A stretch of DNA of 50,546 nucleotides from Methanomicrobiales archaeon (GCA_015660865.1 JACTUA010000008.1:1-50546); one strand, 5' to 3'. Counted from the first letter of the stretch, positions 1-9,253 are shown. The notes: generated by a model from the sequence alone, not told the origin. Made by a program: numbers and translations.

Positions 1-1
1 C

Positions 2-214
2 GTCTGGAATGTCACCCCCGAGAATACCCCGCCCGCGAACACCCCAACCCCGACCCCGACTGCCCTCGTCACAGAGACTGCCACGGTGACCCTGACGCCC
101 GGGGGGCCGTCCATGGAACCAGGATCGCCTGCCTTCATCACGGTAGTGGTCGGGATCCTCCTTGGCCTCACAGCTCTCGTTCTCGCAGGGATGTACTTCT
201 TCAGGAAGAGGTGA
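2..214 (+). CDS. C-terminal end of a membrane-anchored surface protein (partial)
   Basis: Only the last 70 residues are in the window; the gene begins upstream. The visible part is a low-complexity Thr/Pro-rich linker, then a single hydrophobic helix of about 21 residues and a terminal FFRKR, followed by TGA at 212-214. This arrangement (extracellular Thr/Pro spacer, C-terminal transmembrane helix, positive cytoplasmic tail) is typical of archaeal cell-surface proteins anchored by their C-terminus. The ectodomain is not visible, so no function can be given. Confidence 0.7.
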   Translation, partial: VWNVTPENTPPANTPTPTPTALVTETATVTLTPGGPSMEPGSPAFITVVVGILLGLTALVLAGMYFFRKR

Positions 215-288
215 TCCCGGGCCGGCTCCCTGCCAGGGATGCATATTTCATAGAGATGGGGAGGGAAATGGGGGATGGGCGAGGATAC

Positions 289-741
289 CTATCGTACGAT
301 CTGTCTGATCCGGTCTTCGCATCTCTCAGCAAGCGTCTCCTCCCCCCTCAGTCTTGCCACGTCCATCAGGGCCTCCAGTTCGTGCACAGAGTCCTCGAGG
401 AATGAGAGGATATCGGCAGGGTACGTCGAGATACCGTACTCATCCAGGAGCTGGTTCGCGATCTGGCGGTGATCCAGCCCCGATTCGCGGAGCTCGATGA
501 TCCTCGCGGCGAAACGCCGCTCGGGGCAGCCGCAGTCGGGGGCATCCCGGCACCCGCAGGAGACGAAATCATGGAGGATATTCCTGATCTGCTCCCGCAG
601 CGCTCCTTCCAGGGATCTCAGGTTCACGCCCGACGAGATGGCCTCGAGGAAGGCCCCGTGGAATGCTGCATCGGGCAGGCGGAGGCCGGTGGCCCTCTCG
701 AGCTTCCTGATACCCGAGAACCTGGCCCGGCTCGCGATCAA
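289..741 (-). CDS. Cys-rich small protein resembling the DUF5814 C-terminal domain
   Basis: The protein has 150 residues. A cysteine cluster of the form CGC-x5-CGC near residue 65 is followed by a predicted helical segment with the motifs CPERRF and EYGI-x4-ADILSFLE. These resemble the C-terminal module of archaeal DUF5814 proteins, some of which are attached to superfamily II helicases; here no helicase is attached. The cysteines could bind a metal, which is an inference. The ATG overlaps the stop of the upstream DUF2150 gene by 4 bp (ATGA), so the two are almost certainly co-translated. The family assignment is from memory of the motif and is only moderately sure. Confidence 0.6.
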   Translation of the reverse strand: MIASRARFSGIRKLERATGLRLPDAAFHGAFLEAISSGVNLRSLEGALREQIRNILHDFVSCGCRDAPDCGCPERRFAARIIELRESGLDHRQIANQLLDEYGISTYPADILSFLEDSVHELEALMDVARLRGEETLAERCEDRIRQIVR

Positions 742-1367
742 TCCTCGTCACCCGTGGACTCGTCGAAGTCCTTCAGGGACTTCATCGCGTCCCGGATCGT
801 CTCGATCTCGACGAGCCAGTCGTCAAAGAGGGCGGTCTTCCCCGGATCATCCTGCATGAACTTCTCGCAGCAGGCGGTGCCGTCGATCACCGCGGCCCCG
901 ATCTCGCCCGCGATCTCCAGGGTCTTCTCCAACTCCTCGGGCGGGAAGGCCCGTGCACGTTTCACGAGCGCTTTTATGTCCTTCTCGTACTTCCCGTCCA
1001 TGAACTTCCTGCAGCCCGCAAAGAGGACGAGGAGGGAGAGCTGGAGGGACTCGACGACATCCCCGATCTCCCCGTCGCGGACCTCGGACATGACCGTCGC
1101 CTCCACCTCGCACATCCGCTGCATCGCCTCTTCCCTTGCGAACCGGCCGTTCTGGAAGAGCCGGACAATCTTGAGCACCTCGATGGTGATATCCTCTGCA
1201 AACCGGGACAGGGCAAGAAAGCCCTCGGGAGGTTCCTCTGAAGAGGGGTCACCCGAGAAACTCAGCTCCTGCAGGGTCCTGATCCAGTTCTCCATCCGTT
1301 CCTTGCTGTAGAAGATGTAGAAGAGCTTGAGGGGCGCTTCTTCCTGGGTGCCCTTCTTCTTTGCCAT
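738..1367 (-). CDS. DUF2150 family protein
   Basis: A 209-residue, probably cytoplasmic, helical protein with an N-terminal Lys-rich start and the FYIFYSKERMENWI segment typical of the archaeal DUF2150 family. No catalytic motif, signal peptide or membrane helix is visible, and the family has no known function. It is the first gene of a two-gene operon with the Cys-rich protein at 289-741. A TATA-like element on the minus strand near 1392-1402 lies about 30 bp from the ATG and there is no clear Shine-Dalgarno, so the transcript may be leaderless. Confidence 0.65.
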   Translation of the reverse strand: MAKKKGTQEEAPLKLFYIFYSKERMENWIRTLQELSFSGDPSSEEPPEGFLALSRFAEDITIEVLKIVRLFQNGRFAREEAMQRMCEVEATVMSEVRDGEIGDVVESLQLSLLVLFAGCRKFMDGKYEKDIKALVKRARAFPPEELEKTLEIAGEIGAAVIDGTACCEKFMQDDPGKTALFDDWLVEIETIRDAMKSLKDFDESTGDED

Positions 1368-1478
1368 TCACTACTGATCTTATCCCCGCACGATTAAAGT
1401 ATTTTCGAAAGAAGTTCTCGGAATCCTCACGATTCCCCGCCATTTCCCCCAATTTGCCGCGCGCTTATCATTGATACC

Positions 1479-1486
1479 TTTATATA
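1479..1486 (+). promoter_or_regulatory. TATA box of the membrane-protein gene at 1512
   Basis: TTTATATA is a near-perfect euryarchaeal TATA box. Its centre is about 29 bp upstream of the ATG at 1512, which puts the transcription start within a few bases of the start codon. No Shine-Dalgarno is present, so a leaderless mRNA is inferred. Confidence 0.65.
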
Positions 1487-1511
1487 GAGCTGCTTCTATA
1501 TCATCCACCTG

Positions 1512-1916
1512 ATGAAACCCAGAAGATCCCTCATCAAGCTCCTTCTCGGCTCTGTCATCGCAGGGATCATCATCAAGTACGCCGCACCATCGGGTGCTGA
1601 CCCTGTTCCCCTCATCGGGCAGTTCTTCAGGGATCTCATCTTTCAACATACCATCACCCACATCCCCTATGAGTTCTTCAAGGTGGATATCCTCCTCTGG
1701 TTCATCATCTTCCTCCTCATCGCACTCATCCCCTTCATGTTCGCTCTCTTCTCGGGTGTATGGGGGTTCCTGACGTACCTCTGCGGTTTCCTCAGCGGCT
1801 ACCTCATGGTAGGCGGTCTCTTCTTCACCCCTGATCTCCTCTACCTGATGGCGGGCATCCTCTGCCTCGGGCTGGGTATTCTCTCTGCCCTCTACGGGGA
1901 GTTCATCAAACAATAG
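1512..1916 (+). CDS. Small integral membrane protein, unknown function
   Basis: The protein has 134 residues and about four hydrophobic segments (roughly residues 8-26, 60-80, 82-100 and 105-128), with a basic N-terminus (MKPRRS) suggesting a cytoplasmic start. No conserved catalytic residues or family motif are recognised. It is preceded by a strong TATA box and no Shine-Dalgarno. The next gene on the same strand (2090) also encodes a small membrane protein, but the 170-bp gap suggests separate transcription. Confidence 0.6.
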   Translation: MKPRRSLIKLLLGSVIAGIIIKYAAPSGADPVPLIGQFFRDLIFQHTITHIPYEFFKVDILLWFIIFLLIALIPFMFALFSGVWGFLTYLCGFLSGYLMVGGLFFTPDLLYLMAGILCLGLGILSALYGEFIKQ

Positions 1917-2089
1917 GGTACGGTCCCGGCTTGAGCCTGTCTACCCCCATCCGGTGAGATGCCGGACCGATTCACGGCTTGCTCCGTTCCGGGCGGAACC
2001 AGGGGGAACGTCGGAAGGAGGGCATCTGGAAATCCTTATGACCCTCCCCGCCAAAATTCTAAAACCGACCACCCCGGGGAGAGAGAGCC

Positions 2090-2662
2090 TTGCGTCTCTG
2101 GAGACGGCGATCCATCATATGGACGGTTTTTTCCACCTTCCTCGGGATCATCGCTTTCTACGTCCTCCTGGCCGCGCTCAATGTCTTCGTTCCCCCGGGA
2201 AACGGCATCCTCCGCGGCCTTGTCACCCTCCTTGCCGACAACTTCCCCTACTTCATCGTCATCGCCCTGATCCTGATGACCGGCGAGATCTTCGACCGGT
2301 TTTCCTTCCCCCTCAACCTCCCGGCACCCCTCTTCCATGCACTCGCAAGTGTCTTCCTCGTCCTCTTCATCTTCAATATCTTCGAGTTCCTGGATGCCAT
2401 CACCCGGGCAGATATCTACCGGAACCTCGAGATCCTCCGCATCCTCCTCTCCATCCTGATCTTCCTGATCGTCTTCACCGGCGGGTACTTCAAGATCTTC
2501 GGGGACCTCCTCCGGGTCGGGAGGCAGCGGGAGCTCCAGGGCGAACCCGCGGGTGTCTCCCCGGACGTGAAGACCTGGAATGATATCGGGAACGAGTTCA
2601 GGCAGCTCGTCTTCGATGTCATCCAGCGGATGCGGGATGAGCTCCGGGAGGGCGAGGACTAG
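2090..2662 (+). CDS. Integral membrane protein with charged helical tail, unknown function
   Basis: A 190-residue protein with four to five hydrophobic helices in the first 145 residues and a charged C-terminal helix ending in DVIQRMRDELREGED. The start is a TTG preceded by a purine-rich GGGGAGAGAGAG element; the N-terminus MRLWRRR is strongly basic, consistent with a cytoplasmic start. Immediately after the TAG stop the same frame continues for 21 codons and encodes a second version of the tail (NVLQRMREEIRDQDED), see findings. No family is recognised. Confidence 0.55.
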   Translation: MRLWRRRSIIWTVFSTFLGIIAFYVLLAALNVFVPPGNGILRGLVTLLADNFPYFIVIALILMTGEIFDRFSFPLNLPAPLFHALASVFLVLFIFNIFEFLDAITRADIYRNLEILRILLSILIFLIVFTGGYFKIFGDLLRVGRQRELQGEPAGVSPDVKTWNDIGNEFRQLVFDVIQRMRDELREGED

Positions 2663-2725
2663 AATAAGCCCTCCCGGAATGTCCTCCAGAGGATGAGGGA
2701 GGAGATCCGGGATCAGGACGAGGAC
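2618..2725 (+). repeat. Duplicated C-terminal tail coding segment around an in-frame TAG
   Basis: The 15-residue tail DVIQRMRDELREGED before the TAG at 2660-2662 is echoed by NVLQRMREEIRDQDED at 2678-2725 in the same frame, ending at TGA 2726-2728. The copies are diverged at DNA level but clearly related at protein level. Either an old internal duplication now lies beyond the stop, or the longer protein was ancestral. Confidence 0.55.
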
Positions 2726-2745
2726 TGAAGGGTCCTCTTCATCCT

Positions 2746-3342
2746 TCAGCGGATCTTACCCCAGACGTAGAAGAACCGCTGGATAGCGGTGGCATGGCCG
2801 AAGACCCCGAAGACGACGAGGAGCCACCCCAGGAAAGAGAACCCGGCGAACCCGCCGGGGATCCCTATGGTGAGGATACCCGCGATGACTATCAGGACGA
2901 GGCGGTCGGCTCGCCCGAGGGTGCCCCCGTAGTATCGCCCGATCCCCACGGCCTGGGCCTGGGTTCCCAGGTACGAGGACATAAGGACTCCGGTGAGGCC
3001 GAAGACCCCGAGGATCCACGGGGCCACCCCGCCCGCGAAGATCCCGGTGATGATGAAGATGTCTGCATACCGGTCGAGGACATGGTCGAGGAAGTCCCCC
3101 CGGGTGCTCGCGAGCTGCATCTCCCGGGCGATGGCCCCGTCGAGGGAGTCGAATATGGCATTCACCGCGACAAGACCTGTGGCTGCGAGAACCTCTCCCC
3201 TGAAGAACGCAAACCCGGCGGCAACCGAGGCCAGGAAGGCCATGACCGAGAAGCTGTTGGGTGTGAGGCCTGCACGGATGCAGAGACTTGTGAGAGGCCG
3301 GAGGAGGTTCCCCGCATGGGGCCTGAACTGGTCGAGGGTCAT
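2746..3342 (-). CDS. CDP-alcohol phosphatidyltransferase, probable archaetidylinositol phosphate synthase
   Basis: A 198-residue polytopic membrane enzyme with the complete CDP-alcohol phosphotransferase signature D-x2-DG-x2-AR-x8-G-x3-D-x3-D (from DSLDGAIAR to HVLDRYAD, about residues 66-95). This family swaps CMP for an alcohol; archaeal members of this size next to an adenylate-kinase-like gene are usually archaetidylinositol phosphate synthases, which make archaetidyl-inositol phosphate from CDP-archaeol and inositol-1-phosphate. The substrate is inferred from context and family. The ATG overlaps the stop of the upstream adenylate kinase gene by 4 bp. Confidence 0.85.
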   Translation of the reverse strand: MTLDQFRPHAGNLLRPLTSLCIRAGLTPNSFSVMAFLASVAAGFAFFRGEVLAATGLVAVNAIFDSLDGAIAREMQLASTRGDFLDHVLDRYADIFIITGIFAGGVAPWILGVFGLTGVLMSSYLGTQAQAVGIGRYYGGTLGRADRLVLIVIAGILTIGIPGGFAGFSFLGWLLVVFGVFGHATAIQRFFYVWGKIR

Positions 3343-3851
3343 ACCGCCCCCATGAGGAATTCTGACCAGTCGATCCCGCCATGTGACGGGGGGATTCTTC
3401 CATTCAGGAAATCCTCGATGATATCGGCAACCCTCGCGGGGGGTATCTCCGTCGCATCCAGCTCCAGGACATGCCCCGGGTCATGCGTCTCCAGGGTCTC
3501 GATGAGGCAGACGTCCAGGGCCTCGGCCTCTGCGTTCTCCCGGCATTTCTCTTCACCGTACCCCCTGGATCGCAGCCGGACGAGGAGAATATCGGGCCTG
3601 CATCGCAGGACAATAACCTGGTCGCAGGGGAGGAGGTGGGCGAGATGACCCTCCACGATCCCATCGACGGGGGTGAACTCCCGTATCCAGCGATCCTCGT
3701 CGATGATCCGGGTATCCCGTTCCCTGTCTTCACCGATAACGTATCCCTTCACCGTCTCCGCGAGGCGGACCACCCGGTATCCTCTCAGGGCGAGCTCATC
3801 CGCTGCCGAAGATTTGCCGGTGCCGGGGGTTCCCGTGATCCCGCACATCAT
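3339..3851 (-). CDS. Adenylate kinase family protein (AK6/Fap7-like)
   Basis: A 170-residue P-loop kinase with Walker A GTPGTGKSS at about residues 7-15. The short length and the lack of a classical LID match the archaeal AK6/Fap7 group, which phosphorylates AMP-type nucleotides and in other organisms assists small-subunit ribosome maturation. The start lies at ATGATG overlapping the hisC stop (start 3851, or 3848 one codon in). Its position between hisC and the lipid synthase suggests a housekeeping operon rather than a pathway link. Confidence 0.8.
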   Translation of the reverse strand: MMCGITGTPGTGKSSAADELALRGYRVVRLAETVKGYVIGEDRERDTRIIDEDRWIREFTPVDGIVEGHLAHLLPCDQVIVLRCRPDILLVRLRSRGYGEEKCRENAEAEALDVCLIETLETHDPGHVLELDATEIPPARVADIIEDFLNGRIPPSHGGIDWSEFLMGAV

Positions 3852-4903
3852 AGCCTGTTGATCTCGGATATGAAGCGTTCGTTCTCCCATTCGTCGCCGA
3901 TGCTCACCCGGATGTAATGGTCCTCCAGGTCGGGGAAGCTCCTGCAGGACCGGACCACCACTCCGCGGGCCGCGAGGGCCTCGGTCACCTCGTCGCTCCT
4001 GAGCGGCGCGACGTCCACGAGGACGAAGTTGGCCTGGGATGGATATACCCTGTGCCCGACCTCGTGGGTATACCGCCCCCGCCAGGTACGCACATGGTCG
4101 AGGTACGCCTCGGACCATTCCCTCTCCCCGAGCGCGGCCTCGGCAGCAGCTGCGGCGACGGTACTCACCGCGAAGGGGGTTGCCCCCTTCCCGTACGGCC
4201 CCACGAGCCATTCGGGCAGGAAGGCATACCCGATCCGGAGGCCTGCAAGGGCATAGATCTTGGACATGGTCCGACCGATGATCAGGTTGTCGTGATCCCT
4301 CATGAGTGTCCGGTAGTCCAGGTCCGAGAAGTCGACATACGCGTTGTCAAGAAAGAGCACCCCGTCGATCTCCTCGAGAATCCGGGCGATATTCTCGGGA
4401 GGGGTCGCGTTCCCCGTGGGGTTGTTCGGGGAGCAGATGAACCCCAGCGGTGCCCCTTCCATGGCACGGGTAAAGGCGTCCGGGTCGACCGAGAAGTCCG
4501 CCGCCCTCTTCACCTGGACAACATCGGCTCCCTGTGCTCCCGCGGCAACGCCGTAGAAGGAGAAGGTCGGGGTCGCTACGACAACCCTCTCGCCGGGTTC
4601 CGCCAGGACGCGGATGACGGTCTCGATCACCCCGTCCATACCGGCACCGGCGGCGAAATGGTAATCCCCGTGGTGGCGTTTCAGGGCATCGAGGAGGGAG
4701 CACTGCTGCTCGGGAGGATACCGGTTCACCCCTCTCAGGGCGAGGATGGCAGCATCGAGCACCACTGGGGGAGGGGGGAAGGGGTTCTCGTTGCTCGCCA
4801 GGCGTGCCACAGGTTCTATCCCCGACCTTCCCGCGATCTCCGCGGCTCTCGTGGCATAGACATACCCCCCTTCCTCGAAGCACCGCCTAACTGAGCGCCT
4901 CAT
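3848..4903 (-). CDS. hisC: Histidinol-phosphate aminotransferase
   Basis: The 351-residue fold-type I PLP enzyme converts imidazole-acetol phosphate and glutamate to histidinol phosphate. Family landmarks are ARLASNENPFPPP near residues 33-45, SPNNPTGN near 158-165, and the PLP lysine K215 in RTMSKIYALAGLRIGY. The gene overlaps the end of argD by 17 bp and the following kinase by 4 bp. The histidine gene hisD lies elsewhere in the window (15.6 kb), so histidine genes are dispersed here. Confidence 0.93.
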   Translation of the reverse strand: MRRSVRRCFEEGGYVYATRAAEIAGRSGIEPVARLASNENPFPPPPVVLDAAILALRGVNRYPPEQQCSLLDALKRHHGDYHFAAGAGMDGVIETVIRVLAEPGERVVVATPTFSFYGVAAGAQGADVVQVKRAADFSVDPDAFTRAMEGAPLGFICSPNNPTGNATPPENIARILEEIDGVLFLDNAYVDFSDLDYRTLMRDHDNLIIGRTMSKIYALAGLRIGYAFLPEWLVGPYGKGATPFAVSTVAAAAAEAALGEREWSEAYLDHVRTWRGRYTHEVGHRVYPSQANFVLVDVAPLRSDEVTEALAARGVVVRSCRSFPDLEDHYIRVSIGDEWENERFISEINRL

Positions 4904-6035
4904 GGATGACCTCTATCGCCGCGTCGATCTCGTCCTCCCCGATGACGAGGGGCGGGACGAGCCGGATGTTCCCGTCCGCGGCGCAGTTGATAAGCACCCC
5001 GCGGGCCGCACACCGTTTCTGGATCTCGGGGCAGGCTTCCCCGATGGTGATCCCGACCATGAGACCCCTCACCCGGGGGTTGTAGTCCAAGAGACCACGC
5101 CTGAACCGCTCGCCTTTTGGCCCCACCGAAGGGAGGATCTTTTCGATGACCCCGATGGTTGCGAGGGATGCCGCACAGGCCAAGGGTCCACCGGCGAAGG
5201 TGGAGCCGTGCTCGCCTTTCTTGAAATCGAGCCCCTCCCGTGCGACGAGTGCTCCCACGGGGAACCCGCTCGCGATCCCCTTTGCCAGGGTGACGATATC
5301 GGGTTCCACTCCCTCGTGCTGGATGGCGAGCCACTTCCCGGTCCTCCCCATGCCGGCCTGGACTTCGTCATCGATCATAAGCGCCCCTGCTGCATCGCAG
5401 CACTCGCGGACACCGGCGAGGAATCCCACCGGTGGGATGATAACCCCGGCCTCGCCCTGGATGGGCTCGACGAAGACACCCGCCGTATCGCTGGTGACCG
5501 CCTTCCTAACCGAGTCCAGGTCGCCGTAGTCCACGAAGGTGCACTTCGGCTCGAGGGGCTCGAAGGGCTCGCGGATGGCCGGCTTGTGGGTGACGGCGAG
5601 GGCACCCGTGGAACGACCGTGGAACCCGTGAGTGAAGGCCACGAACCTCTTCCTCCCGGTCCTTACCCTGGCGAGCTTTATGGCAGCCTCGGTCGCCTCG
5701 GTCCCGGAGTTGGTGAGAAAGACCCTGCCGAGCCCTGTGATGAGAGAGAGTTTCCGGGCGAGCTCGGCCTGGTGGGGAACGTAATAGAGGTTCGAGCAGT
5801 GGATCAGCTCCCTGGCCTGCCTGCAGATCGCCTCGACGACGGCAGGGTGGCAGTGGCCGGTGCTTGCGACCGCGATCCCCGCAACGCAGTCGATATACTC
5901 GTTCCCCTGTGCGTCCCAGACCTTCGCCCCGGCACCCCGCACTATCTTCAGGTCCCGGGTAAAGACCGGCTGGTAGTAGCGGGCCTCGAGATCCTTCTCT
6001 TTCTCCATGTCTCCCATTGCTCTCTCCTCACTCAT
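4887..6035 (-). CDS. argD: Acetylornithine aminotransferase
   Basis: A 382-residue class-III aminotransferase making N-acetylornithine in arginine synthesis; archaeal versions may also act in lysine synthesis. Visible motifs are [24 protein letters not shown], the [13 protein letters not shown] aspartate site and PLP lysine K252 in [11 protein letters not shown]. The first ATG (6035) overlaps the GMP synthase stop by 8 bp; internal Met codons at residues 7 and 10 are alternative starts. It lies in the pyrG operon. Confidence 0.9.
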   Translation of the reverse strand: MSEERAMGDMEKEKDLEARYYQPVFTRDLKIVRGAGAKVWDAQGNEYIDCVAGIAVASTGHCHPAVVEAICRQARELIHCSNLYYVPHQAELARKLSLITGLGRVFLTNSGTEATEAAIKLARVRTGRKRFVAFTHGFHGRSTGALAVTHKPAIREPFEPLEPKCTFVDYGDLDSVRKAVTSDTAGVFVEPIQGEAGVIIPPVGFLAGVRECCDAAGALMIDDEVQAGMGRTGKWLAIQHEGVEPDIVTLAKGIASGFPVGALVAREGLDFKKGEHGSTFAGGPLACAASLATIGVIEKILPSVGPKGERFRRGLLDYNPRVRGLMVGITIGEACPEIQKRCAARGVLINCAADGNIRLVPPLVIGEDEIDAAIEVIHEALS

Positions 6036-6942
6036 ACTCGATGGTTGCTGGCGGTTTCGGGGTGATGTCGTACACCACCCGGGCCACCGAGGGTATCTCG
6101 GACGTTATCCGGGATCCGATACGCACCAGGTCTGAGAACGGGATCTCCAGCGGATCGGCGGTCATGCCGTCCCGGGAGTTCACCGCCCTCACCGCGATGA
6201 TCCAGCCGTGGATCCGGACATCCCCTTTCACCCCTGTCCCCTTGCCCAGGAGGGCTGCGAAGCACTGCCACGGTCGGTAGCGCTCGACGAGCTCCTCCTC
6301 GGCGATGGCGTTCGCCTCGCGGACGACCGCGACCCTCTCCCTCGTCACCTCGCCGATGACCCGGACGGCGAGCCCGGGCCCGGGGAACGGCATCCGGTGC
6401 TGGATCTCGGGGGGGAGCCCGAGGGCACCTGCCACCTCTCTCACCTCGTCCTTGTACAGGTCCCTGATGGGCTCGATGATCCGGGAGAAGGCGATGGAGA
6501 GGGGCATGCCGCCCACGTTGTGGTGGCTCTTGATCCCCCCCTGGCTCTCGATCCGGTCCGGGTAGATGGTCCCCTGGAGGAGGTGGCGGGCATTGACCGC
6601 CCGGGCCTCCTGCTCGAAGACCCGGATGAACTGCTCCCCGATCCGTTTCCGCTTCTCCTCCGGGTCCTCCACCCCCTGGAGGGCGGTGAAGAACCGTTCC
6701 TCGGCCCGGACGATGTGGAGGGGGAGGTCCCCGAAGAGGCGCGTGATCCGCTCGGTCTCCCCCTTCCGCATGAGCCCGGTGTCCACGTAAATGGGGACAA
6801 GACGGTCGCCGATGGCCTGGCTCGCGAGGGCCGCGCAGACCGAGCTGTCCACACCGCCCGAGAGCGCCATCACGACCTTCTCGCCCCCGGCCTGGGTCCG
6901 GATCTCCTCGACGGCCTTCCCGATGAAATCCTCGAGGTTCAT
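6028..6942 (-). CDS. guaAb: GMP synthase subunit B (ATP-pyrophosphatase)
   Basis: The 304-residue PP-loop subunit adenylates XMP and aminates it with ammonia from a separate glutaminase. The PP-loop is SGGVDSS, and the C-terminus carries the GMP-synthase dimerisation signature [13 protein letters not shown] and the ending PATIEYE. As usual in archaea the glutamine amidotransferase half is a separate gene, not found in this window. The start at ATG 6942 is chosen because it overlaps the pyrG stop as ATGA and begins [14 protein letters not shown], the family N-terminus. Confidence 0.92.
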   Translation of the reverse strand: MNLEDFIGKAVEEIRTQAGGEKVVMALSGGVDSSVCAALASQAIGDRLVPIYVDTGLMRKGETERITRLFGDLPLHIVRAEERFFTALQGVEDPEEKRKRIGEQFIRVFEQEARAVNARHLLQGTIYPDRIESQGGIKSHHNVGGMPLSIAFSRIIEPIRDLYKDEVREVAGALGLPPEIQHRMPFPGPGLAVRVIGEVTRERVAVVREANAIAEEELVERYRPWQCFAALLGKGTGVKGDVRIHGWIIAVRAVNSRDGMTADPLEIPFSDLVRIGSRITSEIPSVARVVYDITPKPPATIEYE

Positions 6943-8537
6943 CCTCTCCGCTCCCGCTGGGGCCCGTTCCCGTGCCTCTCCCTGCACGCGGTGACAAAGC
7001 CGGTGAAGGGCGGCGAAGGATGGGCCGGCCGGGAGTTAAACTCCGGGTGGAACTGGGTTGCCAGGAAGAACGGGTGGTCCGTGATCTCGCAGACCTCCAT
7101 GCGGACCCCGTTGTGGCCCGAGAAGACGAGGCCGGCCTTCTCCAGGTCAGGTATGAACTGCGGGTTGACCTCGTACCTGTGCCGGTGCCGCTCCAGGATA
7201 TCCGTTCTCCCGTAGAGCCTTCCAGCCAGGGTGTCCGGTTCCAGCATGACGGGGTAGTTCCCGAGGTGCATGGTCCCGCCGAGCTGGTCTATCCCCTTCT
7301 GCTCCGGGAGGATGGCCACGACGAAGGTCCCTGACCCGAACTCCTCGCTCGCGGCATCGGCGATCCCGAGGACGCCCCTCGCGTACTCGATCACGGCGAG
7401 CTGGAAGCCGAAGCAGAGCCCCAGGAACGGGACTCGGTTCTCCCGGGCATGGGTGATGGCCCGGATCTTGCCCTCGATCCCCCTGCTCCCGAAGCCCCCG
7501 GGGACCACGATCCCGTCCACCTCCTCGAGATCGGCGGAGGTATAGTGCTCGGCGTCGATCCACCGGATCTGCACCTCGGTGGCGAGCGCCCTCCCCGCAT
7601 GCTTCAGGGCCTCCTTGATGCTGATATAGACATCCTCGATCCCGTACTTGCTGACAAGCCCGATGGTGACCCGGCCGGTGTACTCTTTCATGACCGTCCG
7701 GTACCACGCGGGATCCGCCTCCCTCCGTTCCAGGCCGAGGTGATCGGTGAGAACGTCGGCGAGGCCCTCCCGCTCGAGCTCCAGGGGCACCTGGTAGATA
7801 TCCGGCATCGTGGCCGCGGAGATCACCGCCTTCTGCCTGACATCGCAGAAGGCTGAGATCTTCTTCTTCGTCGCCTCGCCCATGGGGCGCACGCTCCTCG
7901 CGACGATGATATCCGGCGCAAGGCCGAGCTCCCGCAGGGCCTTCACCGAGTGCTGGGTCGGCTTGGTCTTCATGTCCCCCATGGTATCGACGGGGACCAG
8001 GGTCACGTGGATGAGGGCCATGTCCTGGAGAGGAAGTTCGCCCCGCATCTGCCGGACTGCCTCGAGGAAGGGCATGCTCTCGATGTCGCCGACCGTCCCC
8101 CCGACCTCCACCATGCAGATATCCGCCGTCCCGTTCTCAACGGGTTTTCCCGCCGCACGCCCGATCGAGGCCTTGATCTCGTCGGTGATGTGGGGGATGA
8201 TCTGGACCGTGGACCCCAGGAAGTCTCCCTTGCGCTCCCTGTCGATGACCGTCCGGTACACCTTCCCCGTGGTGATGTTATGGTCGGAAGAGAGCTCAAT
8301 ATCAAGGAACCTCTCGTAGTTCCCGAGGTCCAGGTCCACCTCGCCGCCATCCGAGAGGACGTACACCTCACCGTGCTGGGCGGGGTTCATGGTCCCTGCG
8401 TCGATGTTCAGGTATGGATCGATCTTCACCGCCGTGATCGAGTAGCCCCGGCTCTTCAGGATCCGCCCGATGGAAGCGGTCGTGATCCCCTTCCCGAGGC
8501 CGCTCATCACCCCCCCTGTCACCACGATGTACTTCAC
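6939..8537 (-). CDS. pyrG: CTP synthase
   Basis: A 532-residue enzyme aminating UTP to CTP with glutamine. The N-terminal synthetase domain begins [16 protein letters not shown] and contains [15 protein letters not shown]; the C-terminal glutaminase domain carries the nucleophile cysteine in GLCFGFQ and the HPEF histidine. I place the start at GTG 8537 because a GGAG lies 6 bp upstream and the family starts at MKYIVVTGG; a GTG at 8549 would add four residues. A TATA box at 8577-8586 predicts an 18-nt leader. It heads the operon pyrG-guaAb-argD-hisC-kinase-lipid synthase. Confidence 0.94.
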   Translation of the reverse strand: MKYIVVTGGVMSGLGKGITTASIGRILKSRGYSITAVKIDPYLNIDAGTMNPAQHGEVYVLSDGGEVDLDLGNYERFLDIELSSDHNITTGKVYRTVIDRERKGDFLGSTVQIIPHITDEIKASIGRAAGKPVENGTADICMVEVGGTVGDIESMPFLEAVRQMRGELPLQDMALIHVTLVPVDTMGDMKTKPTQHSVKALRELGLAPDIIVARSVRPMGEATKKKISAFCDVRQKAVISAATMPDIYQVPLELEREGLADVLTDHLGLERREADPAWYRTVMKEYTGRVTIGLVSKYGIEDVYISIKEALKHAGRALATEVQIRWIDAEHYTSADLEEVDGIVVPGGFGSRGIEGKIRAITHARENRVPFLGLCFGFQLAVIEYARGVLGIADAASEEFGSGTFVVAILPEQKGIDQLGGTMHLGNYPVMLEPDTLAGRLYGRTDILERHRHRYEVNPQFIPDLEKAGLVFSGHNGVRMEVCEITDHPFFLATQFHPEFNSRPAHPSPPFTGFVTACRERHGNGPQRERRG

Positions 8538-8576
8538 GGAGCACTCCACCCGTTGGAGATCAGGTTGATTTCGAAC

Positions 8577-8586
8577 GTGATATAGC
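8577..8586 (-). promoter_or_regulatory. TATA box of the pyrG operon
   Basis: On the minus strand the sequence reads GCTATATCAC, centred about 45 bp upstream of the preferred pyrG start, giving a short leader that contains the GGAG ribosome site. No other gene on this strand lies between it and the divergently oriented neighbours. Confidence 0.5.
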
Positions 8587-8730
8587 TACAGCATGGCCCC
8601 TTTTCACGGGGGAATTCCCCTGAAAGAAGTACCAGGGGATATCTCCGGTTACCGGTCGCAGAAAGCGGATGAGATGAAGGACCGATCGCGGCTATTCTGT
8701 TTCCGCATCCGGCACGGGATCACCCCACTC

Positions 8731-9138
8731 TCACAGGATCGCAAAGGCCGCGGCGCACCGTGCGAGGATCTCCCCGTCGCTTGTCTCCTTCCTTATTTCG
8801 CTCTCGGTGAAGGCGACCCTCCTCCCCTTCCTCACCACCCGGCCTGTCGCTATGAGGACCTCGTCCTTCGCGCCTTTGAGGAAGGAGGTGGTCTCGGATA
8901 TGGTCGCGATCCTCTCTCCGGGCGAGATCACCGTATAGAGGGCAAGGGCCATGGCCTCGTCCGCCATGGCGGTGAAGATGCCCCCCTGCATCCAGCCCAC
9001 CCCGTTGTGCATATCAGGCCGCACCTTCATGGAGAGCCGGGCAGTGCCTTCACCGATGGAGACAACATCGATCCCCATCATCACAAAGAAGGGGTTGACG
9101 TCCCGGCCGCGTTTCTGTATCTCCTCGAAATAACTCAT
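8731..9138 (-). CDS. Hotdog-fold thioesterase (PaaI-type)
   Basis: The 135-residue single hotdog domain carries the PaaI-type signature HNGVGWMQGGIFTAMADEA around residues 48-66, the region that binds and hydrolyses acyl-CoA thioesters. The true substrate is unknown. The start at ATG 9138 is favoured over an ATG 45 codons earlier because homologues begin close to this point and GAGAG precedes it. It stands alone between divergent pyrG and DJ-1 genes. Confidence 0.82.
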   Translation of the reverse strand: MSYFEEIQKRGRDVNPFFVMMGIDVVSIGEGTARLSMKVRPDMHNGVGWMQGGIFTAMADEAMALALYTVISPGERIATISETTSFLKGAKDEVLIATGRVVRKGRRVAFTESEIRKETSDGEILARCAAAFAIL

Positions 9139-9253
9139 TTTCTCTCTGGAAAGTTCTGAACGCCACCATAAAAGGGTTCCGAAACCGGAGACCCTTCTGC
9201 ATCCCGAGTTTTTGGGCCAGAAAGTTCTTGCCAGAGGGGAGAGAGAGACTGGT

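Noticed and set aside
2660-2662. TAG as a pyrrolysine codon
   Set aside because: No pyl genes or methylamine methyltransferases are in the window, and the downstream extension looks like a tail duplication rather than an essential domain.
4902-6065. 387-codon plus-strand frame opposite argD
   Set aside because: It has no motif or ribosome site, and argD is complete on the other strand.
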